A DNA stretch of 64,000 bases from Geothrix terrae (GTDB lineage: Bacteria > Acidobacteriota > Holophagae > Holophagales > Holophagaceae): contig NZ_JAKZLA010000007.1 in assembly GCF_022808775.1 (NCBI RefSeq), positions 39,751 through 103,750 of the forward strand. Reading direction: 5' to 3'. Below are positions 41,959-49,964 of the stretch, piece by piece. Below the pieces are notes generated by a model. The model did not search any database. It was not told the DNA's origin and worked only from the letters and a program-made list of their open reading frames with translations. Both the position numbers and the translations under genes were made by a program. How positions within the stretch are numbered: the first letter of the stretch is position 1; every line of letters begins with the position of its first letter.

Positions 41959-42561
41959 GTGCTGTCCACCCCGAAGCCCTTCTTCGAGACCCTCCACGCC
42001 CTGCTGGACGCGGAAGGCGAGGTCACGCTCGGGGAGCTGCTGGACGCCGCGGGCGAGCAGACCTACGGCCTGCTGACCCTGCTGCTGTCCCTCCCGAGCC
42101 TGGTGCCGGGCCTGAACCTCGGGCTGGCCCCGGTGGGCGGCATCGGGCTCATCGCCCTGGGCACCCAGCTGGCCTGGGGCACGCCCCATCCCTGGATGCC
42201 CCGGCGGGTGCAGACCCAGCCCATCCACAAAGGCCGCATCAAGAACGCCCTGGCGAAACTCGAGACCCAGCTCGACCGCCTGCGCTGGCCCAGCGCCCGG
42301 CGGCGGCCCATCAACCACCGCTGGGTGGGCGCCTGCATCGCCTGGACGGGTTTCCTGCTGGCCATCCCCGTCCCCCTCCCCTTCGGCAACCAGCTCCCCG
42401 CCGCGATCCTCTGCCTCCTGGGCGCCTCCCTCCTGGAGGAGCGCCCCCTCTGGGCCTGGATCGGCGCCGCCGCCGCCCTCGCCAACACCCTGTACTTCGC
42501 CTTCAGCTTCGACCTCATCGCCCGCACTTTCATGAAGGCCTTCCACGCGATGATGAAGTGA
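41959..42561 (+). CDS. ExoD-family membrane protein
   Basis: 200 residues with four hydrophobic segments: LTLLLSLPSLVPGLNLGLAPVGGIGLIALGTQLA, then RWVGACIAWTGFLLAIPVPLPFGNQLPAAILCLLGASLLE. The LPxxxPG pattern is typical of ExoD (exopolysaccharide synthesis-associated). The only reasonable start is GTG 41959, with GGAGG unusually close, so the start is uncertain. The stop TGA overlaps the trmD ATG by one base. Confidence 0.78.
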   Translation: MLSTPKPFFETLHALLDAEGEVTLGELLDAAGEQTYGLLTLLLSLPSLVPGLNLGLAPVGGIGLIALGTQLAWGTPHPWMPRRVQTQPIHKGRIKNALAKLETQLDRLRWPSARRRPINHRWVGACIAWTGFLLAIPVPLPFGNQLPAAILCLLGASLLEERPLWAWIGAAAALANTLYFAFSFDLIARTFMKAFHAMMK

Positions 42562-43346
42562 TGCGCATCGACGCCCTCACCCTCTTCCCGGAGTTCTTCG
42601 AGGCCGCCCGCCTCGGCGTCACGGGGCGCGCCTTCCGGGAGCTGGGGCACACCCTCCTCACCCACAGCTACCGCCCCTTCGCGGGCAATCCCTTCGGCCA
42701 CGTGGACGACGCCCCCTTCGGCGGCGGGCCGGGCATGGTGCTGCGCCCCGAGGTGCTGCGCGACACCCTGGCTTCCGTGCCCCGGGCGGCGTCGAGCCGC
42801 GTCATCCATTTCAGCCCCGCCGCGCCGCCCCTCAGCCACGCCAAGGTGCTGGAGCTGGCCCGCCTGGATCAGCTGATCCTCGTCTGCACGCGCTACGAGG
42901 GGCTGGACCAGCGGGCGGTGGAGCGGTACGTGGACGAGGAGCTCAGCGTGGGCGAAGCCGTGCTCAGCGGCGGTGAGCTGCCGGCCCTCTTCCTCGTCGA
43001 CGCGGTCTGCCGCTGGCTGCCGGGCGTGCTGGGCAATGAGGCCAGTGCCGAGGAGGACAGCTTCGCCACCGGCCTGCTGGACCACCCCCACTACACGCGC
43101 CCCGCCACCTTCGACGGCCTGGAGGTGCCGGCGGTGCTCCAGGGCGGCGACCACGGCGCCATCCGGCTCTGGCGCCTGCGGGAGGCCATGGCCCGGACCA
43201 GGCGCCTGCGGCCGGACCTCTGGACCGCCTACCTGCGGGACCGCCTGCCCGCCCTGGACCGGCCCGCCCAGTGGTGCGCCTGGCAGGTGGAGCACCCACA
43301 GGACTGGGACCGGGTCAAACCCAAGGGATGGAAGGGCTGGACGTAG
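42561..43346 (+). CDS. trmD: tRNA (guanine37-N1)-methyltransferase
   Basis: 261 residues: IDALTLFPEFFEAARLGVTGRAF, HVDDAPFGGGPGM, CTRYEGLDQRAVERYVDEELSVG and the trefoil-knot SGGELPALFLVDAVCRWLPGVLG. It makes m1G37 to prevent frameshifting. ATG 42561 is chosen rather than GTG 42558. rpsP and rimM, the usual upstream partners, are absent; rplS lies after a beta-barrel gene. Confidence 0.94.
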   Translation: MRIDALTLFPEFFEAARLGVTGRAFRELGHTLLTHSYRPFAGNPFGHVDDAPFGGGPGMVLRPEVLRDTLASVPRAASSRVIHFSPAAPPLSHAKVLELARLDQLILVCTRYEGLDQRAVERYVDEELSVGEAVLSGGELPALFLVDAVCRWLPGVLGNEASAEEDSFATGLLDHPHYTRPATFDGLEVPAVLQGGDHGAIRLWRLREAMARTRRLRPDLWTAYLRDRLPALDRPAQWCAWQVEHPQDWDRVKPKGWKGWT

Positions 43347-43491
43347 ATCCAGGTCGATTTCCTTGGATCCGGACTAGACCTCCGGATACAAGATGCGTAG
43401 GTACCATTAGCCCCATCGGGCGGCCGGGGCCTCGGAGGCCCCCAGACCTGTCCGATGGACCTCGGCCCCGCATGGGCCTCAAGGAGATTTC

Positions 43492-44046
43492 ATGACGATC
43501 CGCGCACTCATCCTGGCCGCCGCCGCGCTGGTGGCCCCCGCCCTCTCCGCCCAGGAAGGCCCCCGCTTCGGGCTCCAGGCGGGCCTCAACCTCCCCCAGA
43601 GCGACCTCAAGGACGCGGTGGACAGCAAGGTCGGCCTCAACATCGGCGCCCAGGTCACCTTCAACCCCACCGGCGGCCACATGATCCGCCCCCGCCTGGA
43701 CTACACCTGGTTCCCCGAATACTCGGAGAGCGCCTTCGGCGCTTCGGCGAGCATGAAGATCTCCAACTTCGCCCTCGGCGCCGACTACCTCTACTTCGTG
43801 GACGGCAAGCCCCAGGGCTTCTACGTTACGGGCGGCCTCTCCGTTGTGCGCTGGAAGATGGAAGTGAGCGCCTCCTACCTGGGTTCCAGCGCCTCGGCGA
43901 GCGAGGACACCACCAAGCTGGGTCTGGCCGCCGGCGTCGGCTACCAGTTCAACAAGACCGTGGGCGCCGAGGTCCGCTACCTGAAGAGCAGGGCCTGGGA
44001 TGCGGACATGGACATCATCCAGGTGGGCGCCACCTTCCGCTTCTAG
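43492..44046 (+). CDS. Outer-membrane beta-barrel protein (paralog 1)
   Basis: 184 residues with signal peptide ending in PALSAQ. Alternating hydrophobic strands (FGLQAGLNLP, VGLNIGAQVTF, MIRPRLDYTWFPE, FALGADYLYFVDG, GFYVTGGLSVVRW) and a terminal Phe (VGATFRF) mark an eight-strand porin-like barrel. AAGGAG precedes the ATG. It is a clear paralog of the gene at 44765. It sits between trmD and rplS, which are usually adjacent. Confidence 0.82.
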   Translation: MTIRALILAAAALVAPALSAQEGPRFGLQAGLNLPQSDLKDAVDSKVGLNIGAQVTFNPTGGHMIRPRLDYTWFPEYSESAFGASASMKISNFALGADYLYFVDGKPQGFYVTGGLSVVRWKMEVSASYLGSSASASEDTTKLGLAAGVGYQFNKTVGAEVRYLKSRAWDADMDIIQVGATFRF

Positions 44047-44058
44047 CCAGCCAAGCTG

Positions 44059-44100
44059 GGAAAGGGGCCTTCCGCGGCTTCCCGTGAAAGGCCCCTTTCC
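44059..44100 (+). terminator. Terminator after beta-barrel gene 1
   Basis: GGAAAGGGGCCTT pairs with AAAGGCCCCTTTCC around a 16-base loop, then a pyrimidine run. Confidence 0.78.
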
Positions 44101-44199
44101 TTTCCTGCCTTTTCCGATACACTGATGGACTCCCCGACTCCGGGGACATCGAGCCATGTCCGCCGATTCCGGCCCGGGACCGCTGGCCCAGGAGCCCAC

Positions 44200-44559
44200 A
44201 TGAGCCACATCATCGACCAGCTCGAAGCGAGCCTGCTTCGTTCCGATCTGCCCCGCATCCAGCCCGGCGACACCGTCAAGGTGCACGTGAAGGTGAAGGA
44301 AGGCGAGAAGGAGCGCATCCAGCTCTTCCAGGGCATCGTCATTGGCATCAAGGGCGGCGGCATGCGCACCTCCTTCACCGTCCGCAAGATCGCGAGCGGC
44401 GTGGGCGTGGAGCGCATCTTCCCCCTGAACAGCCCCACCATCGACAAGCTGGAAGTCGTGCGTCACGGCAAGGTCCGCCGCGCCAAGCTCTACTTCCTGC
44501 GCGAGAAGCTCGGCAAGGCCGGCCGCCTCAAGGAGCGCCGCTCCGAGAACGGCGAGTAG
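44200..44559 (+). CDS. rplS: 50S ribosomal protein L19
   Basis: 119 residues, with [47 protein letters not shown] and [20 protein letters not shown], all standard L19. GGAG precedes ATG 44200. A GATACACT -10-like word lies about 80 bases upstream. A strong terminator follows, so it is transcribed separately from trmD. Confidence 0.95.
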   Translation: MSHIIDQLEASLLRSDLPRIQPGDTVKVHVKVKEGEKERIQLFQGIVIGIKGGGMRTSFTVRKIASGVGVERIFPLNSPTIDKLEVVRHGKVRRAKLYFLREKLGKAGRLKERRSENGE

Positions 44560-44576
44560 GTTCGACCGCTTCCCCG

Positions 44577-44602
44577 AAAAGGCGCCCGCGAGGGCGCCTT
44601 TT
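44577..44602 (+). terminator. Terminator after rplS
   Basis: AAAAGGCGCCC and GGGCGCCTTTT pair perfectly around GCGA. Confidence 0.9.
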
Positions 44603-44764
44603 CATTGGAAATAACCGGAATCGGATTCACCTCAACTCAAGCTAGATCTTTATTTCTAGTTCCATCTTTTCCCGCCCGAATGAAGGGTGACCTCCCCATT
44701 TTTTGTGGGAATATGGCCCCGGCGCCGGTCGGCCCGCCCTGGGCCCGCGCCTTCCGGAGGAACC
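44603..44764. promoter_or_regulatory. AT-rich upstream region of beta-barrel gene 2
   Basis: Positions about 44605-44715 are far lower in G+C than anything around them (AAGCTAGATCTTTATTTCTAG at 44639-44659, including CTAGA/TCTAG arms). Probably a promoter/operator zone; individual elements could not be fixed. GGAGG precedes ATG 44765. Confidence 0.4.
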
Positions 44765-45301
44765 ATGAAGATCCTGTCCCCGCTGACCCTGGCCATCCTG
44801 GCCGCCGCCGCCCTGTCCCTCCAGGCTGAAGCACCCCGATACGGCGTGCAGGGTCTCGTGAACATCCCCCTGGGCGACCTGAAGGACTACGTGGACAGCA
44901 AGCCGGGCCCGGGCATCGGCGTACATGGCACCTTCGATCTGGGCGATGGCCACATGCTGCGCCCCCGCCTCGACTACTCGGTCTATCCAGAGTCCAGCTT
45001 CGGCAGCCTCAAGCAGGACGCCAACAACCTCAGCCTGGGTGGCGACTACCTCTACTTCATCGCCGGCAAGCCCGAGGGCCTCTACCTGACGGCGGGCCTG
45101 TCCGCCATGCGGTGGTCCTTCGAGGTGAAGGATCCCGTCCTCGGCGACACCACGAGCCACACCACCAAGCTCGGCCTGGCCGCCGGCGCCGGCTACCAGT
45201 GGAACGCCACGGTGGGCACTGAGGCCCGCTTCATCCACTCGCGCATCACCAGCCAGTTCCAGGCCGATGCCCTCCAGGCGGGCGTCACGATCCGGTTCTG
45301 A
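44765..45301 (+). CDS. Outer-membrane beta-barrel protein (paralog 2)
   Basis: 178 residues, signal peptide LAILAAAALSLQAEA. It shares order and motifs with the 43492 protein: YGVQGLVNIPLGDLKDYVDSKPG against FGLQAGLNLPQSDLKDAVDSKVG, RPRLDYS, GGDYLYFIAGKPEGLYLTAGLSAMRW, TTKLGLAAGAGYQ, terminal VTIRF. A second copy placed on the other side of rplS. The stop TGA opens a repeat element. Confidence 0.82.
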   Translation: MKILSPLTLAILAAAALSLQAEAPRYGVQGLVNIPLGDLKDYVDSKPGPGIGVHGTFDLGDGHMLRPRLDYSVYPESSFGSLKQDANNLSLGGDYLYFIAGKPEGLYLTAGLSAMRWSFEVKDPVLGDTTSHTTKLGLAAGAGYQWNATVGTEARFIHSRITSQFQADALQAGVTIRF

Positions 45302-45409
45302 TGCTCTCCGGGGGTCCCCCCAGCCACGCATGCGTGGCCGGGGTCTAAGGTCGCGCTGCGCGCACACCCCCGGGGCCCCCGCGCAAAGCCCGGCACAGCC
45401 GGGCTTTGC
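45299..45409 (+). repeat. Stop-codon repeat, intermediate form, after beta-barrel gene 2
   Basis: Begins TGATGCTCTCCGGGGGT at the stop. Inner palindrome GCCACGC/GCGTGGC (45323-45338), stem partner ACCCCCGG near 45366-45373, then a second hairpin GCAAAGCCCGGC-ACA-GCCGGGCTTTGC (45383-45409). Confidence 0.82.
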
Positions 45410-45421
45410 TTTGTACTCTGA

Positions 45422-46891
45422 TTAGAGGCCGTATTCCTTCCAGCGAGCCTCCAGCCGGGCCAGGATCTCCTCCGGGAAGACCAGATCCCGCGGCCACTCG
45501 CGAGGGAAGCCGTCCCAGGGGCGGTTCTTGCGGGTGGCGTCGATGCCCACCTTGCTGCCGAAGGCGAAGCGGTCGGCGCTGTGGTCCAGCACATCCAGGG
45601 GCCCTTCGGTGAAGAGCATGTCGCGCTTGGGGTCCACGTTGCTGGTGAGGCGGAAGAGCACCTCGTTCAGGTCGTGGGGGTCGATGTCCTCGTCCACCAC
45701 CACGATGCCCTTGGTGAACATGATCTGGCCCGTGCCCCAGATGGCGTTCATCACCTTCTGCGGGTGGCCCGGATACTCCTTCTTCATGGAGAGGATCACC
45801 AGGTTGTGGAAGGCCCCGGCGGCGGGCAGATGCATGTCCCGGATCTCGGGCAGCACCATTCTCAGCAAAGGCAGGAAGATCCGCTCCGTGGCCAGGCCCA
45901 GGTAGGCGTCCTCCTGGGGCGGCCGGCCCACGATGGTGGCGGGGAACACGGGGTTCTTCCGCATGGTGATGGCTTCCACGTGCAGCACGGGGTAGTCGTC
46001 CGCCAGGGAGTAGTAGCCCGTGTGATCGCCGAAGGGGCCCTCCCGCCGCAACTCGCCGGGGTTCACGTAGCCCTCGATGACGAGCTCGCTGTCGGCCGGC
46101 ACCTCCAGGTCGTTCGTCACGCAGGGCACCATCTCGATGCCCTCGCCCCGCAGGAAGCCCGCGAACATCACCTCGCTGAGGAAGGGCGGCAGGGGGGCCG
46201 TGGCGGCGTAGGTCAGCGCCGGGTCGCCGCCGAAGCTCACAGCCACGGGCATGCGCTCGTCCCGGCCATAGCCGTGCCGGTTCCGGGCGCCGTCGTGGTG
46301 GAGCTGGGTGTGGAAGCCCAGCGTGCGGTCGTCGTAGACCTGGAGCCGGTAGAGGCCCGTGTTGCGGTGGCCCGTCTGCTTGTTGCGGGTGTGGCTCATG
46401 CCGAGCGTGATGAAGGGTCCGCCGTCCTCGGGCCAGGTGGTGAGCACCGGCAGGTCCGAGAGCCTCACCTGGTCGCCCCTCAGCACCACCTCCTGGCAGA
46501 GGCCCTTGCGCACGGTCTTGGGCATCCAGTTGGAGACCTCCGCCAGCACGGGCAGCTTGGCCAGCTTCTCGAAAAAGCCCGTGCCCGGCTTGGGCATGGC
46601 CTCCTGCACCAGCTTCTCAATGCGATCGGCGATGGCATCCAGGCCCCGGGGCTCCCGGTCCACGCCCAGGGCCATCTCCATGCGCTTCAGGCTGCCGAAG
46701 GCGTTCATGGCCACGGGCATGGCCTTGCCCCTGGGCCGGTCGAAGACCAGGGCCCTGCCGCCGCCGGGCTGCTTGGACACCCGGTCGGCGATGGCACCCA
46801 TCTCCAGGAAGGGATCCACCTCGACGGCCACGCGGGCCAGCTCGCCGACGGCCTCAAGCTGCTTCAGGAAGGTCTGGAAATCACGGCCCAT
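45422..46891 (-). CDS. ubiD: UbiD-family decarboxylase
   Basis: 489 residues. FQTFLKQLEAVGELARV opening, GHRNTGLYRLQVYDDRTLGFH, FGGDPALTYAA, ELRREGPFGDHTGYYS (the E-containing active-site segment) and GIVVVDEDIDPHDLNEV fit UbiD, which uses prenylated FMN from UbiX. It likely decarboxylates a polyprenyl-aryl acid in quinone synthesis or another aromatic acid. ATG 46891 follows GGAG. No ubiX here. Confidence 0.9.
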   Translation of the reverse strand: MGRDFQTFLKQLEAVGELARVAVEVDPFLEMGAIADRVSKQPGGGRALVFDRPRGKAMPVAMNAFGSLKRMEMALGVDREPRGLDAIADRIEKLVQEAMPKPGTGFFEKLAKLPVLAEVSNWMPKTVRKGLCQEVVLRGDQVRLSDLPVLTTWPEDGGPFITLGMSHTRNKQTGHRNTGLYRLQVYDDRTLGFHTQLHHDGARNRHGYGRDERMPVAVSFGGDPALTYAATAPLPPFLSEVMFAGFLRGEGIEMVPCVTNDLEVPADSELVIEGYVNPGELRREGPFGDHTGYYSLADDYPVLHVEAITMRKNPVFPATIVGRPPQEDAYLGLATERIFLPLLRMVLPEIRDMHLPAAGAFHNLVILSMKKEYPGHPQKVMNAIWGTGQIMFTKGIVVVDEDIDPHDLNEVLFRLTSNVDPKRDMLFTEGPLDVLDHSADRFAFGSKVGIDATRKNRPWDGFPREWPRDLVFPEEILARLEARWKEYGL

Positions 46892-47012
46892 GGGATGCTC
46901 CGGATCCCGATCATCCCATCCCCGGGGCGGGGCCGGAAACCAATGCGCCTTGGCCACAGGCCTACGGGCTCCCAAGTCGCGGGCCCACGGCCCGTGGTTT
47001 CAGGAATTTCCC

Positions 47013-47041
47013 TTGAGGGGGCAGGGATTTTCCCGCATACT
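47013..47041 (+). promoter_or_regulatory. Probable rplU promoter
   Basis: TTGAGG (47013-47018) and CATACT (47036-47041) with a 17-base spacer, about 80 bases before rplU. Confidence 0.55.
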
Positions 47042-47121
47042 GATGGGCCTTGCCCTGGCCGTGGGCTCCCAAGTGCGTCCGATGGACCGCCGCCCCCGCG
47101 CCCCAACCGAATGAGGTTTCC

Positions 47122-47433
47122 ATGTTCGCAATCATCAAGACCGGCGGGAAGCAGTACCGCGTCGCCGAGGGCGATATCCTCCGCGTGGAGCTGCTGGAGA
47201 AGGATCCCAAGCAGGCCGTGACCTTCGAGGATGTGCTCCTCATCGACAAGGACGGCGACCTGAAGGTGGGCCAGCCCACCGTGAAGGGCGCCAAGGTCGA
47301 GGCCGAGGTCATCACCCACGACCGTGCCAAGAAGGTGATCATCTTCAAGAAGAAGCGCACCACCACCTATCAGCGCACCCAGGGCCACCGTCAGGGGTAC
47401 ACCGAGGTCCGCATCAAGGCCATCAAGGGATGA
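47122..47433 (+). CDS. rplU: 50S ribosomal protein L21
   Basis: 103 residues: MFAIIKTGGKQYRVAEGD, VLLIDKDGDLKVGQPTVKGAKV, and RTTTYQRTQGHRQGYTEVRIKAI. It heads the rplU-rpmA-obg cluster. ATG 47122 is the standard start. The TGA begins a repeat element that separates it from rpmA. Confidence 0.95.
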   Translation: MFAIIKTGGKQYRVAEGDILRVELLEKDPKQAVTFEDVLLIDKDGDLKVGQPTVKGAKVEAEVITHDRAKKVIIFKKKRTTTYQRTQGHRQGYTEVRIKAIKG

Positions 47434-47495
47434 TGCTCTCCGGGGGTCCCGCGCTGCGCGCACACCCCCGGACCCCCGATGCACGCACGGGCCAA
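47431..47495 (+). repeat. Stop-codon repeat, short form, after rplU
   Basis: TGATGCTCTCCGGGGGT from the stop codon, CGCGCTGCGCGCACACCCCCGG follows closely, then GGGC-CAA-GCCC as a weak second hairpin. Confidence 0.8.
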
Positions 47496-47552
47496 GCCCG
47501 CACTCGCATCCTTCCCTCCATCCACGAATCCTGATTCTGAAGAGGTATTCCC

Positions 47553-47813
47553 ATGGCTCACAAAAAAGGCGTCGGTTCCAGCCGCAATGGTCGTGATTCC
47601 CATTCCCAGCGCCTGGGCGTGAAGGAGTTCGGTGGCGAGGTCGTCACCGGCGGCTCCATCCTGGTCCGCCAGCGCGGCACCAAGTTCAAGGCCGGCATCA
47701 ATGTCGGCATGGGCAAGGACCACACCCTCTTTGCCAAGATCGACGGCAAGGTGCGCTTCCAGGACAAGGGCCAGTCCGGCCGCTTCATCCACATCGATCC
47801 CATCGAGGGTTGA
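47553..47813 (+). CDS. rpmA: 50S ribosomal protein L27
   Basis: 86 residues: [28 protein letters not shown], then [12 protein letters not shown] and [16 protein letters not shown]. Begins directly with MAHKKG, without the cleavable N-terminal extension known in Firmicutes L27. The stop is part of a repeat element. Confidence 0.95.
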   Translation: MAHKKGVGSSRNGRDSHSQRLGVKEFGGEVVTGGSILVRQRGTKFKAGINVGMGKDHTLFAKIDGKVRFQDKGQSGRFIHIDPIEG

Positions 47814-47890
47814 TGTTGTCCGGGGGTTCCGCGCTGCGCGCACACCCCCGGGCCCCCGTTCACAGGCCGGGCGGAGCCCGGCCTGTGAAC
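47811..47890 (+). repeat. Stop-codon repeat, short form, after rpmA
   Basis: TGATGTTGTCCGGGGGT starts at the stop; ACCCCCGG at 47844-47851 pairs back with it. The second hairpin is a perfect 15-bp stem, 47858-47872 with 47876-47890, loop GGA. Confidence 0.85.
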
Positions 47891-47922
47891 ATTCAACCCC
47901 CTTCTTGAAATGACCCTCCACC

Positions 47923-48945
47923 ATGTTCCTTGACCAAGTCCAGCTCCGCGTCGCTGCTGGCCACGGCGGTTCCGGCGCCATGAGCTTCCGCCGCGAGAAG
48001 TTCGCCCCCGAGGGCGGGCCCGATGGCGGTGACGGCGGCAAGGGAGGCTCCATCTTCCTCCGGGCCAACCGGGCCCTGAACACCCTCAACCCCTACCGCC
48101 ACAAGCGCGACTTCGCCGCCGACCGGGGGCGCCAGGGCGAAGGCTGCCTGCGCCACGGCAAGGACGGCCTCGACATCACCCTGGACGTGCCCCTCGGCAC
48201 CGTGGTGAAGGACGGTGACACCGGCGAGGTGCTGGCGGAGCTGCTGGTCCACGGCCAGGATGTCTGTGTGGCCCGCGGCGGCCGCGGCGGCCTGGGCAAC
48301 ACGAACTTCAAGAGCTCCACCAACCGCACGCCCCGCCACCACCAGCCCGGCGAGGAGGGCGAGGAGCGCACCCTCGACCTGGAGCTGAAGCTCATCGCGG
48401 ACGTGGGCCTGGTGGGCTTCCCCAACGCCGGCAAGAGCACCCTCGTGAGCCGCCTCAGCGCGGCCCGGCCCAAGATCGCCGACTACCCCTTCACCACCCT
48501 GGAGCCCCAGCTCGGCGTGGTGAGCCTGGACCGCTTCGGCGGCGACCTGCTCGACAGCTGGGTCATCGCCGACATCCCGGGCCTCATCGAGGGCGCGGCG
48601 GGCGGCGCGGGCCTCGGCATCCAGTTCCTCCGCCACGTGGAGCGCACCCGCATGCTGCTCCACCTGGTGGATCTCTCCGATCCCGTCACGGAGCCCGTGG
48701 AGGCCGTGCGCGTCATCGAAGGCGAGGTGGAGGCCTTCAGCCCCGTGCTGGCCGCCAAGCCCCGCTGGCTGGTGGGCACCAAGCTCGACGCCCTGCAGGA
48801 CGAAGAGCGCCGCGACGCCTTCGAGGCCCTCTGCGCCGACCGCGGCCAGAAGCCCATCTTCATTTCGGGCGTCACGGGCGAGGGGCTGCGCGAGCTGGCC
48901 TTCGCAGTGGATGCGGCCCTCAAGGACAAGGACGCGGCCCAATGA
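47923..48945 (+). CDS. obgE: Obg-family GTPase
   Basis: 340 residues. Glycine-rich Obg fold ([33 protein letters not shown]) followed by the G domain: [10 protein letters not shown] (G1), [12 protein letters not shown] (switch), [11 protein letters not shown] (G3), GTKLDAL (G4). It takes part in 50S maturation and stress control. No C-terminal OCT domain. Overlaps nadD by ATGA. Confidence 0.95.
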   Translation: MFLDQVQLRVAAGHGGSGAMSFRREKFAPEGGPDGGDGGKGGSIFLRANRALNTLNPYRHKRDFAADRGRQGEGCLRHGKDGLDITLDVPLGTVVKDGDTGEVLAELLVHGQDVCVARGGRGGLGNTNFKSSTNRTPRHHQPGEEGEERTLDLELKLIADVGLVGFPNAGKSTLVSRLSAARPKIADYPFTTLEPQLGVVSLDRFGGDLLDSWVIADIPGLIEGAAGGAGLGIQFLRHVERTRMLLHLVDLSDPVTEPVEAVRVIEGEVEAFSPVLAAKPRWLVGTKLDALQDEERRDAFEALCADRGQKPIFISGVTGEGLRELAFAVDAALKDKDAAQ

Positions 48946-49559
48946 AGCGCGTGGGCCTGCTCGGTGGGGCGTTCAATCCCCCCCATGAAGGTCATCTGAA
49001 GCTGGCGCGGCTGGCCCTGGACCACTTGGACCTGGATGAACTGCGCTTCGTGCCCACGGCCATCAGTCCCCACAAGCCCGACCCCGGCGGTCCCGCGCCC
49101 GGAACCCGCCTGCACCTGCTGGACGAGGCGCTCCGCGCCTTCGACGCGCGCTGCGGCGTCGAGACAGCGGAACTCGAGCGGGGTGGCGCCAGCTACACCG
49201 TGGACACCCTGGAGGCGCTGACCGCCCGGGAGCCCGGCACGGCCTGGATCCTCGTCATGGGCAGCGACCAGCTGGCGGGCTTCGCCACCTGGCGGCGCCC
49301 GGAGCGGATCCTCCAGCTGGCCTCCCTGGCCGTGGCCCTGCGCCCCGGCGCCCCCGCGAATGCTCCGGCCTTCCCCGGGTTGCGCCCGGCGTCCATCTGG
49401 TCCGGCGGAACCGGTGAGCTGGTCTGGCTCCCGTCCACGGACACGGACCTCGCCTCCACGGAACTCCGCCACCGTCTGGCGGCGGATCCTGCCCACGATC
49501 CGGGCGGCATCCCACCCCAAGTTCTCGCTGCCATCCGCGCGGAAAACCTGTATCGTTAG
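48942..49559 (+). CDS. nadD: Nicotinate-nucleotide adenylyltransferase
   Basis: 205 residues: GLLGGAFNPPHEGHLKLA (HxxH of the nucleotidyltransferase fold), FVPTAISPHKP, MGSDQLAGFATWRRPERIL, and TDLASTELRHRLA near the end. It adenylates nicotinate mononucleotide in NAD synthesis. ATGA overlap with obg; rsfS follows within 20 bases, the typical order. Confidence 0.94.
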   Translation: MKRVGLLGGAFNPPHEGHLKLARLALDHLDLDELRFVPTAISPHKPDPGGPAPGTRLHLLDEALRAFDARCGVETAELERGGASYTVDTLEALTAREPGTAWILVMGSDQLAGFATWRRPERILQLASLAVALRPGAPANAPAFPGLRPASIWSGGTGELVWLPSTDTDLASTELRHRLAADPAHDPGGIPPQVLAAIRAENLYR

Positions 49560-49577
49560 CCCTGTTTCGGAGCCCGC

Positions 49578-49952
49578 ATGACCCTTGATTCCCGGCTCGC
49601 GACCGTCGTCGAAGCCGCCCGGTCCAAGAAAGCCTTCCGCATCCGCCTCCTGGACGTGAGGGACATCGCCAGCTTCACCGACACCTTCGCCTTCATGAGC
49701 GGGGGCAGCGACCGACAGAACCGCGCCATCGCCGAGGCGGTGGAGGATGCCCTCAAGCTCACCGGAGAGCGCCCCATCTCCCGAGAAGGCGAGGCCAACG
49801 GCAACTGGGTGCTGCTGGACTACGGGAACCTGGTCGTCCACGTCATGGACGAGGAGACCCGCCGCCACTACAACATCGAGGGGTTCTGGAGCGCCGGCCG
49901 CGATCTGGAACTGCCGGCCGAGACCCATCCCGCCCAAGAAGCCCGTCCGTAG
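49578..49952 (+). CDS. rsfS: Ribosomal silencing factor RsfS
   Basis: 124 residues of the Iojap/YbeB family: LLDVRDIASFTDTFAFMSGGSDRQNRAIAEAVEDAL, SREGEANGNWVLLDYGNLVVHVMDEETRRHYNIEGFW. Binds L14 to block subunit joining in starvation. Confidence 0.94.
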   Translation: MTLDSRLATVVEAARSKKAFRIRLLDVRDIASFTDTFAFMSGGSDRQNRAIAEAVEDALKLTGERPISREGEANGNWVLLDYGNLVVHVMDEETRRHYNIEGFWSAGRDLELPAETHPAQEARP

Positions 49953-49964
49953 GAGATGCCCTCC

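Noticed and set aside
44605-44829. Short frame starting in the AT-rich island
   Set aside because: No ribosome-binding site, overlaps the signal peptide of the beta-barrel gene in another frame.
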